Below are positions 36,050 to 48,600 of a DNA stretch of 64,000 nucleotides, in pieces; within the stretch, counting starts at the first letter, position 1, and the number at the start of each line of letters is the position of its first letter. The DNA comes from Meloidogyne chitwoodi (Eukaryota > Nematoda > Chromadorea > Rhabditida > Meloidogynidae): the NCBI GenBank assembly GCA_015183035.1, contig JACZZP010000013.1, positions 806,001-870,000 on the forward strand, written 5' to 3'. Position numbers and translations under genes: made by a program. The notes beneath the pieces are model-generated. The model saw only the letters and a program-made list of their open reading frames with translations, did not search any database and was not told where the DNA came from.

Positions 36050-36206
36050 TTAATTATTTGATATTTTATTAAAAAATAGAAAAATCTTAAAGTTATTCGA
36101 GTCCTTTTGGTTTTTAAATTTACATAACATTCTTTTCCGATAAGATTTTTGTTTCTATGACAACCATTAAACTCATTTTTGATTTTTAATTTTAGATTTT
36201 CATTTA

Positions 36207-36934
36207 ATGCCATCAGATAAAGGAGTAGGAGCTGGATCATCTACTAGTGAATATATTTGTCGTGATTTGGGTGAATTTAAGGTTCAATTTTTTATATAAT
36301 TAATTTAATTTGAATTTTTAGAAGTTAATTGACAGACTTAGATCAGAGGAGGATAGAATAATATTTAGACTTAATTGTGAACTTCCGACGCGTTCATTCT
36401 CTCGTCAATTGGATAAAAGAAAGATTTGTGAGAACGTGCACAAACAGGTAATTTAAAGCAAATTTTAAAATTAATAGGTGTCATTAAAAGATAAAATCCA
36501 GTCTGCGAAATAAGAACAATCCAGTCTGAATTTTTAAAAATATTTTTTAAATCAACTATTTTTTCTTATTTTAAAATAAAGTTGCTAGAAACAAGGAAAA
36601 GACGTGAGGAATTGCTTAATCGATGTATAAGTGAGAATAGAGAAACACTTCTTAAGTATCGAAATACTAAACAAGAGGATGAAGATGCAAAAGTTTCTAC
36701 TTCAAAAGATGAAGTGGCAGCCTATGCAAATGTATTTTTAAAATATATAAAATTTGTTGTAATGAAATATATTTTTAAGAATGTGTCCAAAAATTTAAAG
36801 GAAATAAATAAATAATTTCCAAAAAAATTTAGCTTCGTTTACTCAGAGAGGAAGCATCCGTTGAGGAAATTGTACGTGTTCAGGCTGATAAAGCCCTTAC
36901 CGATAGGTGCAGACGAGAATTGTTACTCCCATAA
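36207..36934 (+). CDS. MIX23 / CCDC58-like protein
   Basis: Small protein starting MPSDKGVGAGSSTSEYICRD just after a TTTTAG acceptor (likely trans-splice site). It reads through LGEFKKLIDRLRSEEDRIIF, LNCELPTRSFSRQLDKRKIC, LLETRKRREELLNRCISENR, LRLLREEASVEEIVRVQADK and ends TDRCRRELLLP. The order and spacing match CCDC58/MIX23 (F..LL..MR..DDRI...LN...PT.SF; a Cys-containing helix pair; a C-terminal ERCR-like motif). Yeast Mix23 is a mitochondrial intermembrane-space protein with a role in import. Predominantly helical and charged. Identification is from alignment by eye and the family is divergent. Confidence 0.82.
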
Positions 36935-37494
36935 TCGTGCCTAATTGAAATGTCCAGAACGTTGAATGGTTTAAGTTTTGTTAATTTTTGACATTTTTAT
37001 AGTATTTTGCATTGTATCTGGACCTCTAAATAGCATTATTAATTGTCAATTATTTTAGTTCCAAAAAATTTAAAAAATTTTGGAGGTTCATTTAGGTGCT
37101 TAAAAATAAAACCTCAATTTTCGTTGTACTGTTTATGTTTTATTTAAAAATGTTTAAACTATTGTAAAATATATTTATAGACAAATGTTAATAATATTTA
37201 CAATAAATATGAAAATACAAAAGGGTTAGAACTTAAGAGGAATGTTTGGGCCTTGAATTTTTAAACATTTGAAATAATTTTAATCTTTGTAAGAATAATA
37301 AATTAAAAACGAATTGCTAAAAATAATTTGTTGAAAGAAATAAACGAAGAGATAGTTACCCAATCACTCTCTGGTACTTGATTTTAGAATTGAAAATATT
37401 ACAATAAATTTTAAACAAAAATAGAAACTAAAAATCATTTAAAAGGACGGAAATACAAAAAAGTCACAAAATGAGCAAAAACCTTCTTTGATTT
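36935..37494. other. Intergenic, convergent gene ends
   Basis: A/T-rich, no gene or repeat recognised. Confidence 0.6.
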
Positions 37495-39307
37495 CTATTG
37501 GGGTTTTGATTCCAATTCTTGAGTGCGTTGTCTAACTGACACTATTCTTTGTTTAAGCAATGTAGTACGCAAGAGAGCCGTTCGTTCAAGTGTTCGTATC
37601 GAATGGATATCCTTGTCCTTAAAAATTAAAATGTAAACTTGTTAAAAGTTTATGTTAGTATATTACTAAAATTTTCTTGATATTTTGTAAGATTTTATAA
37701 AATTAAATAAATACCAATGCAAAAATAGCAGCCATCTGTTTTGTTTGCCTATCTGCAGACTTTCTCATATCAAAAGCAAAAGAATCAACTCCAAGAGCAC
37801 GTCTACTTCCTGATAAGTCTGGTCGCCACAACTTTTGATATTTTTCTTCACAAAAACCTTCAAATTAAAAATATGAAAATATTTATAAAAACAAAACAAA
37901 CTATCATGTATTGATGAAGGTGACTTTTCAGGTGGCCTTTTTACTTGTTGGTAAGACGAGGATGGAGTTGCATTAGCCGTTTGTAGCGTTGATGATGATG
38001 TTGTAGGAATCGTGCGAGCTGATAATGTCGTTGTCGAAGTCGAAGCAGGAAAACAGCTTGAGGATGATATAGTTTTTGTTGCTTCTACTTTACATAGATT
38101 CTGTGGAATTTTGTCTGCAGAAGCTAAAGAAATAATGAAAGAAATTTTGAATCAACTATTCAAACAATCATTATCAAGATTAATAATGGTTGAAATAGTT
38201 GAAAAGAAATTAATTTAAAAAAAATACTCATTGTTGTTGCCAATTGAGAATTTAATTTTTCTGTCATGGCTTTGAAAGGTTGTTGTAAATTTGATAAGGT
38301 GCCTGGTCGAAAATTTGGAGGAGTAGAAGTAGGAGTAGATGAAGAACCTGTCTGTGTAGAATGTTTGTGAGGTTGTGGCTGTTGATGTTGTGGCATTCGA
38401 ATTGTTGGCAAGGAAGAAGAAACTAAACTTAAAACCTTTTTAAAAATTGTAAAAAAAAAGAAATTTACTGATTTTTCCTAATCTGAAATTATTAAGAAAC
38501 CTTTTTCATTTTCAACAGCCGATTTTGTTATTTTTGGCATTTGTTGCATGGCTGAATTATGACCTCCATTACTGTTGCCATTTTTCAAACTAGCTGTAGC
38601 CTTTAACTTCTCTGCATGTTTCCATTCTGTCGGCTTTTCCCATTGCGAAATATTTGTAGAACTATTGTAGTAATAGCTAAATAATAATATTAAAAATTAA
38701 TAAAAATTCTAAAAATTAAGAAAAAACCGTTTGCCAGAAGAACTAGTTTGTTCTGTCCACGTTCCAAATTCTTTTAAACGAGCAGTTGTTGATGTAGTAT
38801 CCTAATTTAAATAAATTAAATTTTATTGTTAAAATAGGGTAATCTTCACCAATCTGGGCGCCACCCCAAATAATCTCACCGGGATAGTAAAAACGTGTTT
38901 TTAGGGGTTATCGAGGTCGCTGATTACGAATCTGATATCAGTTTTTTCTTATCACTAATTTTTAAAATCACAGATTTTATCAAAATTTTCGCTCATTTGC
39001 TGATTACATGATGGGCATAGTGGTGGTAAAGACCGTAAAATGTTATGTTGTTGTAAATATTGAATAGCATATTCTTTATTATTAATAACTTGAGTAATTT
39101 GGGAAATATCCATGATAAAATCAGTGATTTTTAAAATTAGTGATAAAATGATAAGGTTTAGTGATAAGATCATATTCATAATCAGCGACCTCGATAACCC
39201 CTAAAAACACGTTTTTACTATCCCGGTGAGATTATTTGGGGTGGCGCCCAGATTGGTGAAGATTACCTAAAATAGATATATTCTTTGTTAATATTAAAAC
39301 AAACCAT
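37495..39307 (-). CDS. WAC-like WW-domain adaptor protein
   Basis: The WW domain is at the N-terminus: ARLKEFGTWTEQTSSSGKRY, YYNSSTNISQWEKPTEW. This includes both tryptophans and matches WAC, an adaptor for RNA polymerase II C-terminal domain and histone H2B ubiquitination in vertebrates. A long low-complexity Ser/Thr/Pro/Gln linker follows (PTIRMPQHQQPQPHK...). The C-terminal exons give a coiled coil, FCEEKYQKLWRPDLSGSRRA, RKSADRQTKQMAAIFALKDK, LLKQRIVSVRQRTQELESKP, the last part similar to the end of WAC. Exons are certain from 38801 down. The start is provisional: an ATG directly followed by a donor (39307-39303) is in phase with the acceptor at 38802, so M may be an exon of its own. A 430-bp transposon sits in that intron. 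Confidence 0.8.
38838..39267 (-). mobile_element. Merlin-type MITE in WAC intron 1
   Basis: Perfect or nearly perfect inverted repeats of about 105 bp start GGTAATCTTCACCAATCTGG at 38838 and end with its complement at 39267. Flanks are TAAAATAG at 38830-38837 and 39268-39275, an 8-bp duplication. On the minus strand the centre encodes MDISQITQVINNKEYAIQYL, QQHNILRSLPPLCPSCNQQM: a CPxC zinc ribbon typical of the N-terminus of Merlin/IS1016 transposases. The rest of the enzyme is deleted. Termini differ from the Merlin at 17593-19340 after GGTA. Confidence 0.88.
38955..39179 (-). pseudogene. Merlin transposase N-terminal remnant
   Basis: Zinc-ribbon part of the transposase (LPPLCPSCNQQM) preceded by a helix (NNKEYAIQYLQQHNIL). 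It lacks the DDE domain. It is the complementary part to the C-terminal remnant at 17765-18013. Confidence 0.75.
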
Positions 39308-39459
39308 TTTCTTTATTTATTGTTTAACAATAATTAACAGATGAAACAATGTTGCAATCAATGCCTAAAATTTCTTAAAGATAAAAATTTTAATGAAGAG
39401 TAAGAATTACACACAAAATTTTTTAAATTATTTTTTTTGACTCAAATTTTTTCTAATTC

Positions 39460-39606
39460 ATGCCTCAGAAGTCGAAGGCCAAGAAGTCGCAAGTAGTCTC
39501 TAGTTTCCTTTTTATCTCTAATTCTCTTCTCTAGATATACTTTGCGCGACTAGATGACCCGCAAAGCTTTACCCTGAAATTTTTTGTTTTTTTATCTTTC
39601 CTTTAA
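39460..39606 (+). other. Possible small ORF or leader upstream of SF3B3
   Basis: ATG at 39460 opens MPQKSKAKKSQ, then a GT-AG intron (39493-39534) and IYFARLDDPQSFTLKFFVFL to a stop at 39606. The codons are richer in G/C than the surroundings, which suggests coding. It is only 34 residues and has no recognised homologue; it may be an upstream ORF, a basic micropeptide or chance. Confidence 0.25.
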
Positions 39607-39653
39607 AGCAAATCTTTAAAGCATTTAGTTCACAAACATATTTGTTTTAAAAG

Positions 39654-42600
39654 ATGTATCTCTACAATCTAACATTACAAGGAATTACAGCAATTAATTG
39701 TGCAGTTCATGGCTCATTTACAGGAAATTCAAAACAACAGGTTCATTACATATAAGGTATAATTTTAATAAAAACTTAAGGAAGTATGTGTTGCAAAAGG
39801 ATCAGTGCTACAATTATTGTTTTGTGATCCAAAAACAGGAAAAACTTCTGTAATCTGCAGTTGTGATACATTTGGAATAATCAGATCGCTTTTAACTTTT
39901 CGTCTTACAGGCAGTTCTAAAGGTTTGATGCTTTATTTATTGACTAAATTGTCATAAAAATATTTTGTTGTTAGATTATATTGCGGTTGCTTCTGACTCT
40001 GGACGTATTGTAATTCTAGAGTATTCCTCACAAAAACATACATTTGAGCGAATCCATCAAGAAACTTATGGTAAATCTGGTTGTCGACGTGTTGTACCTG
40101 GTCAATATTTAGCTGTTGATCCAAAGGGGAGAGCTCTTTTGATTGGAGCTGTTTGTTTATGATTTTTGAATTAAAAAATCCATTGACTTTTTATAGATTG
40201 AACGCCAAAAATTAGTATATATTCTTAATAGAGATGCTCACGCAAATTTGACAATTAGTTCACCACTTGAAGCACATAAAAATTATAGCATTTGTTTTTC
40301 AATTGTTGGTATTGATGTCGGTTTTGAAAATCCGACTTTTGCCTGTCTTGAAATAGATTATGAGGATTGTGATCATGATACAAAAGGAGATGCTTATAAA
40401 CAAATACAACAAACACTTACATTTTATGAATTGGATCTCGGATTAAATCATGTTGTACGCAAATATGCTGAACCATTGACAGAGCAGGTAATTGATCTCA
40501 AAAATCATTTTGATTTTTTTTTCAGGGAAATTTACTTATTGGTGTTCCTGGTGGTAGTGATGGTCCCAGTGGTGTGATTGTTTGCTGTGAAAACTATTTA
40601 GTTTATAAAAATTTGGGTGATCAACCTGACATTCGCTGTCCTATTCCGAGAAGAAGAGTAATTATTTAAATTATTTTTTTAAATTTAATATCAGAATTGA
40701 TCTTTTAATGATTGCATATGGAAAATAAATAAAACTGTAAAACAATTATATAGTATTTAAACTTATTCTTTAGAATGATTTGGATGAAAGTGAACGTCCA
40801 ATAATGATTGTTTGTACTGCAACACACAAAACAAAATCCATGTATTTTTTCCTTGTACAATCTGAACAGGGCGATGTTTTCAAAGTAACTTTAGAGGCCG
40901 ATGGTGATCTTGTTACAGAAATGCGCATTAAATATTTTGACACATTGCCTGTAGCAAATGCGTTGTGTATTTTGAAAACTGGCTTTCTTTTCGCAGCTAG
41001 TGAATTTGGAAATCAGTTAGTTTTATTTTAACAATTTAGATGACTTTTTTTGTAAAAATTGTATGGACGCATAGAAGATATTTAACTTTGGGGACCTATG
41101 TTGTGGTTTCCCCCTTAACAATTGGGCCAAACTATATCAAATAATTATCAAAAATTTTTTATAGCCAACTATTCCAAATTGCTCATTTGGGCGACAATGA
41201 CGATGAGCCTGAATTTTCATCGAGAATTCCTTTGGATGAAGGGGAAACATTTTTTTATGACACGCGTAGTCTTCAAAATTTGATCCTCGTTGACCAAATT
41301 GATAGTTTAAATCCGATGATTACATCACATGTAAATTTTTAAAAAATTTTTGTTAAATAATTCATTTTTTTAGATTGGTGATTTAGCAAATGAGGATGCT
41401 CCCCAAATTTATGCACTTTGTGGTCGTGGTTCACGCTCTACATTGAGAGTGCTTCGTAACGGATTGGAAGTTGCTGAGATGGCAGTATCAGAATTGCCAG
41501 GAAATCCAACTGCTGTTTGGACTGTTAAAAAGAATGTTGATGGTAAGAATGTTTAATTATGAATTAATTTGTTCACATCAGATCCTTATCATGCACATAT
41601 TATTGTCTCATTTACAAATGCAACACTCGTTCTTTCTATTGGAGAGACAGTAGAAGAAGTTACGGATTCCGGATTTCTTGGCACAACACCAACACTTGGA
41701 TGTGCATTGATAGGAGATGACTCACTTATTCAAGTTTACCCATCAGGAATTAGACATATTCGATCTGATCGGCGTATTAACGAATGGAGAGCTCCGCCGA
41801 AAAGGCCTATTCAAAAGTGCACAATGAACAAAAGACAGGTTATTATTTTAGAAACTTTAGGATCTCGTACCATTATAAATAATATTTATTTTTCATTTAT
41901 TCAAGGTTGTAATTTCTCTGGCTGGCGCTGAAATTGTATATTTTGAGCTTGATATGAATAACCAATTACGAGAATATTCTGAACGTCGTGAACTTACTTC
42001 TGACGTTCTTTGCATGAGTATGAGCGAGGTACCCGAGGGAGAGCTGCGTTCTCGTTTCCTCACTGTTGGTTTAGCTGATAAAACAGTACGCATAATTTCG
42101 TTAGATACTTCTGATTGTTTGGCACCTTTAAGGTTTTATATTTATTTAAAATATTTTTAAATATATTTTTTAATATTTTTATCTTTATCATAGCATGCAA
42201 GCATTGCCAGCAGAACCCGAATCTCTGATGGTTATGGAAACATCCAGTGAACAAACTGGCACAACTAGCATTATGCATCTAAATATTGGTCTCCAGAATG
42301 GTTGCTTACTGCGTTCAACGCTTGATCAAGGTTTTTTTAATTTAAAATAAGTTTAAAGTCTGGAAAAGTAAAAGAATTCCAAAATTTAAAAAAAAAAATT
42401 TGCAAAAATTCATTTTTACTTTTTAGTAACTGGCGATTTAAGTGATAACCGAACACGTTATTTGGGAACTCGTCCTGTGAAGCTATTTCGTGTCATCATT
42501 CAAAAACGGGAGGCTGTAAGATTTTTCCTAATCTTTATATTAGATTAATATTATAGTATTCATTTTGAAAAAATTGTTTTTTTGAAAAAATTTAAAATTT

Positions 42601-45600
42601 TCATTTAAAAATAATTATTAAGCTTTTTGCCTGCTCCAGTCGTGCTTGGCTTTTTTACAATTATCAAGGCCGTTTTCATTTGACTCCTTTAAGCTATAAT
42701 ACACTAGAAAATGCAGCCAGTTTTTCTTCGGAACAATGCTCTGAGGGTATTGTTGCAATATCTGAGAACACACTTCGGTAAGTAAAATAATTTTTCTCCA
42801 ATCATGTATGAATTAGAGTTCGGCGTGAGAGGAATCCTCGTCTGAATTTTACGGAGCCAAGAACCTAAAAAATTCATTTTAGAAATTTAAGCTAATAAAT
42901 TTTTTCTACATAAATTTAATTTTACAATTTAAAGTATTTTGGCGTTAGAAAAACTTGGTGTACTTTTCAATCAAGTTGTTCATAAACTCAAATATACACC
43001 ACGGCGGCTCGTTGTTCATACAGCGTCACAAAATATGATTATTATTGAAACAGATCATGCAGCATTTACTGAGAAAGGAAAGCGTAGAAGACGTGAAGAA
43101 ATGGCAAATGTATGTTAAATAAATTTTGTAATATAGTTATAAACAGAATAATTATAATATATTTTTTTCTTTCAAGGATTTGATTGAAATGGCAAAGGAT
43201 CAAGAAGAAAAAGCATTAGCTGAGGAAATGGCGCATTCTCTTAGGAATTACGAGCCAGATGAGTCAATATATGGTTCTCCGAGAGCTCAAGCAGGTAATT
43301 ATCTTTTTTAATTTGAATTTGCTTTTATGAATATTTGGAACAAAATTTCCATATATTTTTTCTTTAAATATATTTTTTAAGGAAAATGGGCATCAGCGGT
43401 TCGGCTTTTGGTTCCTAAAACTGGGCAAACTCTTTGTCAATATGAACTACCTGAAGGAGAAGCAGCATTTTGGTTTCTTTAAATAAATTTTGTTTAATAT
43501 TATTATATAAATTTTTTAGCGTTGAGCTAGTCAATTTTCGCTCACAACAAGATTCTACCTTTGTACTTGTCGGTTGTGCCATTGAATTGGAGCTTCGTCC
43601 AAAGCGTTCAAAAGGCGGCTGCATTTACACTTTTCTTTTAACGAATAATGGAATGCGTTTCGAATTTATTCATCGAACACCAACACCATATGAAGTGTAT
43701 GCACTGCATGACTTTCGTGGAATGGCGCTCATAGGAGTAGGAAATCTACTTCGGATTTATGACTTTGGAAAGAAGAAACTTCTGGCAAAATGCGAAAATC
43801 GGGTGGGTCATTATATAAATATTTTTATTTCTAAAAAATTATTTAAAATTTTCTTAAATATTAAATATGTGGGTTATGCATGCGCGATAAAAATAAGTTA
43901 AGTTAATCCATTAATTAACTCTCAATTTTCCCCTTTTTCTCGATTTTTTTCTACTTTTTTATTGTGTAATTATTTTTATATTTTTAAAAGTAATTATCGA
44001 CAAAAATAGGCAAAATCACATAAATATATTATAATAAGGAAATTTTTAAGCCAATTTTATATTTCTATATTTTATTCTATTATTTATTTTTTTAATGTTA
44101 AAGGACCTGACCTATTCTTTTTAAAACTGTTATATATCACATTTCTAAAACTATTTTACTACAATATATTTTAATTTTTACAAGTCCCAGTTTTTATTAT
44201 GTAAAATAGAAATTAAGAGCATTTTCACAAATTAAATAAACATATACAAAATTCTATAAATTAAGGCAATAAGATTACTTTTCATAGATCATTGTGTATT
44301 TTTAAATATACTATTTACGCGTCTGATTGTTCTCCACCTTTTTGTTGTTGTCTCTTTGTCATTGGATCGTTACACATACGTAGTTGAGAATTAAATGAGT
44401 TACACTAAAATATTTATTTTGTTAATTTTTATTTCTATTTATTATATACCATTGGCATGTTGTTTGCATCACGATTTGAGGTAAATATCATATTATTACA
44501 TGTGAGCAATTGTTTGAAGCAAGTACGAAATTCTCGATTGAATAAAGTATATATTACCTTAATTTAAGAATTTTCTAATATTTTTCACTTTTTTTATTAT
44601 AAAATATATTTATAACAACTTACTGGATTGAATGCAGAATTGAGATATCCAAGCCAAAAGAATATTGACCATATAACTTCATTCACATGTACATCAAATG
44701 CCGTTAATCCATAATATATAGAAAATCCTAACCAACAGAAAATAAAACATCCAGTTACAATTGCTACAGTTTTTGCTGCTTTAATTTCCAGTGATAGGCG
44801 TTTCTCATAGGTACCTCCAGCACGTTTTTTCTTCAACCAGAATCCTTTGCCTAAAATACGCATAAGTAAAGAGGCAGCAAGACCGCGTTTATTTGTGCTG
44901 TTGCTTCCACTACAATTACTACTAGCACATGTCTTTTGTTGTGATAATTGTTCTTGTTGTGGTATGGATCCATTTGTCATTGTATTATTATTATTTTGAT
45001 GTAAAAGGGGTGTTGTTGTCAAGGTATTCGCCATTGATTCTGGAATATTTCCGCTACTATTGTCATCATTAGCTTCCTCATCATTAGGTGTTGATACTGC
45101 AGTTTGAGTTATTTTTGTATTTTTATTTTCTCGACAACAAGCACCATTTGTTGTTGAAATTGCTTTTATTTTTGTTGTTTCACCAGAATTTGAGGAATCG
45201 TGAGATTCGGAACTTTCTTCTGTTGCTTTTGGGCAAAGTGAAGGTCTGAAAGGAAAATTGAATAATTTTTTCTTTTCTTAATTTTATTACATTTGAGACA
45301 ATTCATAGATAATTTCACTGGGAATGCTTAGGCGTACAGGGCTCATTCTCTCGTCATTTCTGTAATTTTTAATTTTATTATTATTTTCTGATTTTATTTA
45401 AATATTTTTTTATTTATTTAATTTTCAAATACCTTTCTTTTATCAATAATTTTTCTTCACTTCTTCGTCTATCTAATTCAGAATTATTGCAATAATACTC
45501 AAGATTGTTACAACTTCCATTCATTTGCGCGTAAACGGTAGGCATTGAGCTGCTGTTTAGCGAAATAGGCACACTTTTTAGAGGATTCATACTGAGTCTT

Positions 45601-48600
45601 TGTCTTAAAATATTTAATTTTTAAATTCTATTAATATTTTAAAATGTTACCTATTTCGAATATGTGCCGTTCTTATTCCAAATAATTTTGGCAATTTAAG
45701 AGTAGAACCATTAATTCCACCATTTGATTCATTATTTGATTTTTGTTGTTTTTCTGGGGGTTTCTTTATGGCATTTTCAGCTATCTGTAAAATTAATTTT
45801 TTTTAATATTTTTTTTTTCGTTTCGATCTTCCATTTTTTCTTCTTTAAAGATTTTTAGTTTTCATATATTTAGTTTTTTACTTTTTTTAACTAATCTACC
45901 TGAACCATTCCAGCATATTGTGATTTTGTCGCTGCCATTGCAGCAATGTAAATACGTGCGTAAACAAAAATAACAATTGCCATTGGGATGTAAAAACTTG
46001 ATGAGGCGCTAAACAGAATATAATACATTCCGGAGTTTGAGGGAGTACAACGACAAGCATCTGGATTACGCAAAACAAATTCCTCCGCGTTCCGCGCCAT
46101 ACTTCCTCCTGAACCTGTAGTTGCTGCTGCAGCCATTTGCTGAGCAATATAACGCTTTCGCTCACTGGATGCGAGTAAAAAGCTTGGTGTACAAACAATA
46201 AATGAACTAATCCAGACAAAGGCAACAATACATCGAGCGCGAAATTTTGTGATTAACATGTTGTAATTGAGCGGTTTAATTATGGCAATATATCGATCGA
46301 CAGAAATGGCAACAAGATTATAAACTGAAGAAGTACACATCCAAATATCAATAGTAAGCCAAGCAGTACACCAAATATCACCAAAAATCCAAAAACCATT
46401 TAATACTTCATTTGCAATGCTGAATGGAAGGACAACAAGGCCAACCTTAATATTTAAAAATAAATTAAGGAAATTATTAAATATTTTTAATTTTTAAATA
46501 TTTTATTATATTTTACCAGCATATCTGCGACAGCTAGTGAAAGTATTAGCAGTCCGGTTGCTGTTCTCAATCTTCGACGCATTAAAACCTTAAAAATAGT
46601 TTAATTTTTTATTTAAAAAAAATTTTTTTTTTAATTTCAAAACATTATTCATATTTTGACATATTTTCTATATTTTTGGCTTTTTATTTATACAAAGAAA
46701 ATTAAAGGGGAAAGATGCTATTTTTCTTAGATTTAAAAATTTACTGCTGCAATCACAAGTGCATTTCCACCAACTACCACAATAACCATCATTGCTAAAA
46801 GTCCAATTAATGCAAAAATGCGTAGAGCACCCGGTTGATTTGGCAATAGAGTCCATTGTTTAAGTGTACAAATTGCTTCATCATCAAATTCTGATAATAA
46901 ATGTGAAGTATTTCTTTTAATAATTTCTCCAAATATTGTGCTTGTAGTTGTTGATAATAATTGTTGAGGTATTTTATTTTCTTTATTAACTGTAGATATT
47001 ATTCTACCACTTATGAGATTCATCTTGTTGTTGTTGTTAATATTCATTGAGTTCAATAAAATTAATTTTTCTGATTTTTTGTCAAAAATATTATTTAATA
47101 TTTTCTTGTCTCCATTATTTATGAGATCTATATAGGCTAAAAATAATTTTTAATAATTTAGAGATGTTGAAATTAATTTTTTGTTATGATTATTATTTTT
47201 TGAAATTGTTAAGTAATATTATTAGTTAATATTAAAAGAGAATTAATTTAAAAAATGAGATAAATATGTAGAAAATGCGCACGGAATAAGTAAGTAAGCA
47301 GATATAAGAACAGGTGAATGGGGAAACATATGGGAATATTTTAATTTTGTTATTTTTATTTTTAATAAATTGTTAAAAAATATTTATTTAAGTGGTTCAT
47401 ATACAGATATTTTTATTATTTTTTTATAATCCTAGAAAATTGTTTATTGATTTTCCAAACGTTTAAAACTTTGTTCCTTTTGTTAAAAAGTAATAAACAT
47501 TTTTTATGAAGAAAAATGCTTGTTCCGCCTTTCACTTCCGCTCTTTCTTGTAACAATTCCATTTAAAATTGTCTATTATTTATTTGGCATGAATTTTGAC
47601 AATTCGCATGTTTATCTGTGTGCTTTATCTTCTAAAAATCCGCAAAGGCGTTCTTCATTTAGTGAGGACAGACTTAATACTATGTTTCTGGCTGTTTAAT
47701 TTTCTTCTTTTTTTTTTTAATATTGTCGCGTCCACTTGTTTTCTTTCTTTCCTCTTTGAATACATTGTCAATTTAAAAATATTATTATTCTCCTTTTTTA
47801 TGCTTTTTTATTTCATAGTCTGTTGGCACCTCTTCAAAGGCAGCAGAACAACTAAAATGTCCTTTTATAAATATGATAGCGTAAAAAAAGATGGCATAGC
47901 TTATAAGGGACAGTTGGGGGAAGAGATTTGATGAAAGGAATGCTAAATCTGTCCTCTTTCATTTTAATATATTTTTTGTTAATCCTCTCTTGCTGTTACA
48001 CGCGACCAAGCATCTGGAGTTTGCCATTTAAGAGAGTTAAAAAGGGAATGTATGTTAATATACTAGTACATAACAATAATTGACAAGTAAATCGATTTTT
48101 AATGTTTTAGAATAAAAAATGGAATTTATAGTTTTGTTAAATGAGAATATACCTAGTTGGAGAAGAATTATATTTTTCGATTTGTTTTATTTTTATTTAA
48201 ATTTTATTTTAAATTGCTAAATAATATAGTAGATAATTATTATGAGCTATATAAATGATTAATTGAAAAAAACAAAAGATAAATAATTTAGTAAAAATAA
48301 ATAAATGATAATAATTTTTCAGAATATCAGGACATTTTTAAAAATTAATACAAAAATTTGAAAATTATCTTTCTAATTTAAGAATTTGCCAAAAAAATGG
48401 CTAACTAGGTTAGTTTAAGTAAATTCTAAGACATACTTTGAAATAATTCAATTTGAACCGCAGCACTTGTTTTAGGGATTTAAGAGAAGGGGAAATGAGT
48501 AAAAGGAAGAAGAAGAAGCGGAAGAAGAACAGAAAGGAACAAGCAAATTCTTCCTTTTTTTATTTAACCAAAACAGCTGTCTTATTTATTTGTTTGTCAC

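Noticed and set aside
41893..42278. Minus-strand frames within SF3B3 and similar antisense frames within HDAC and AHCY
   Set aside because: Shadows of the coding exons on the other strand; no independent domain content.
47596..47931. 111-codon plus-strand frame in the giant SF3B3 intron
   Set aside because: No ATG at its start, composition typical of T-rich DNA read as Phe/Leu, and no family resemblance.
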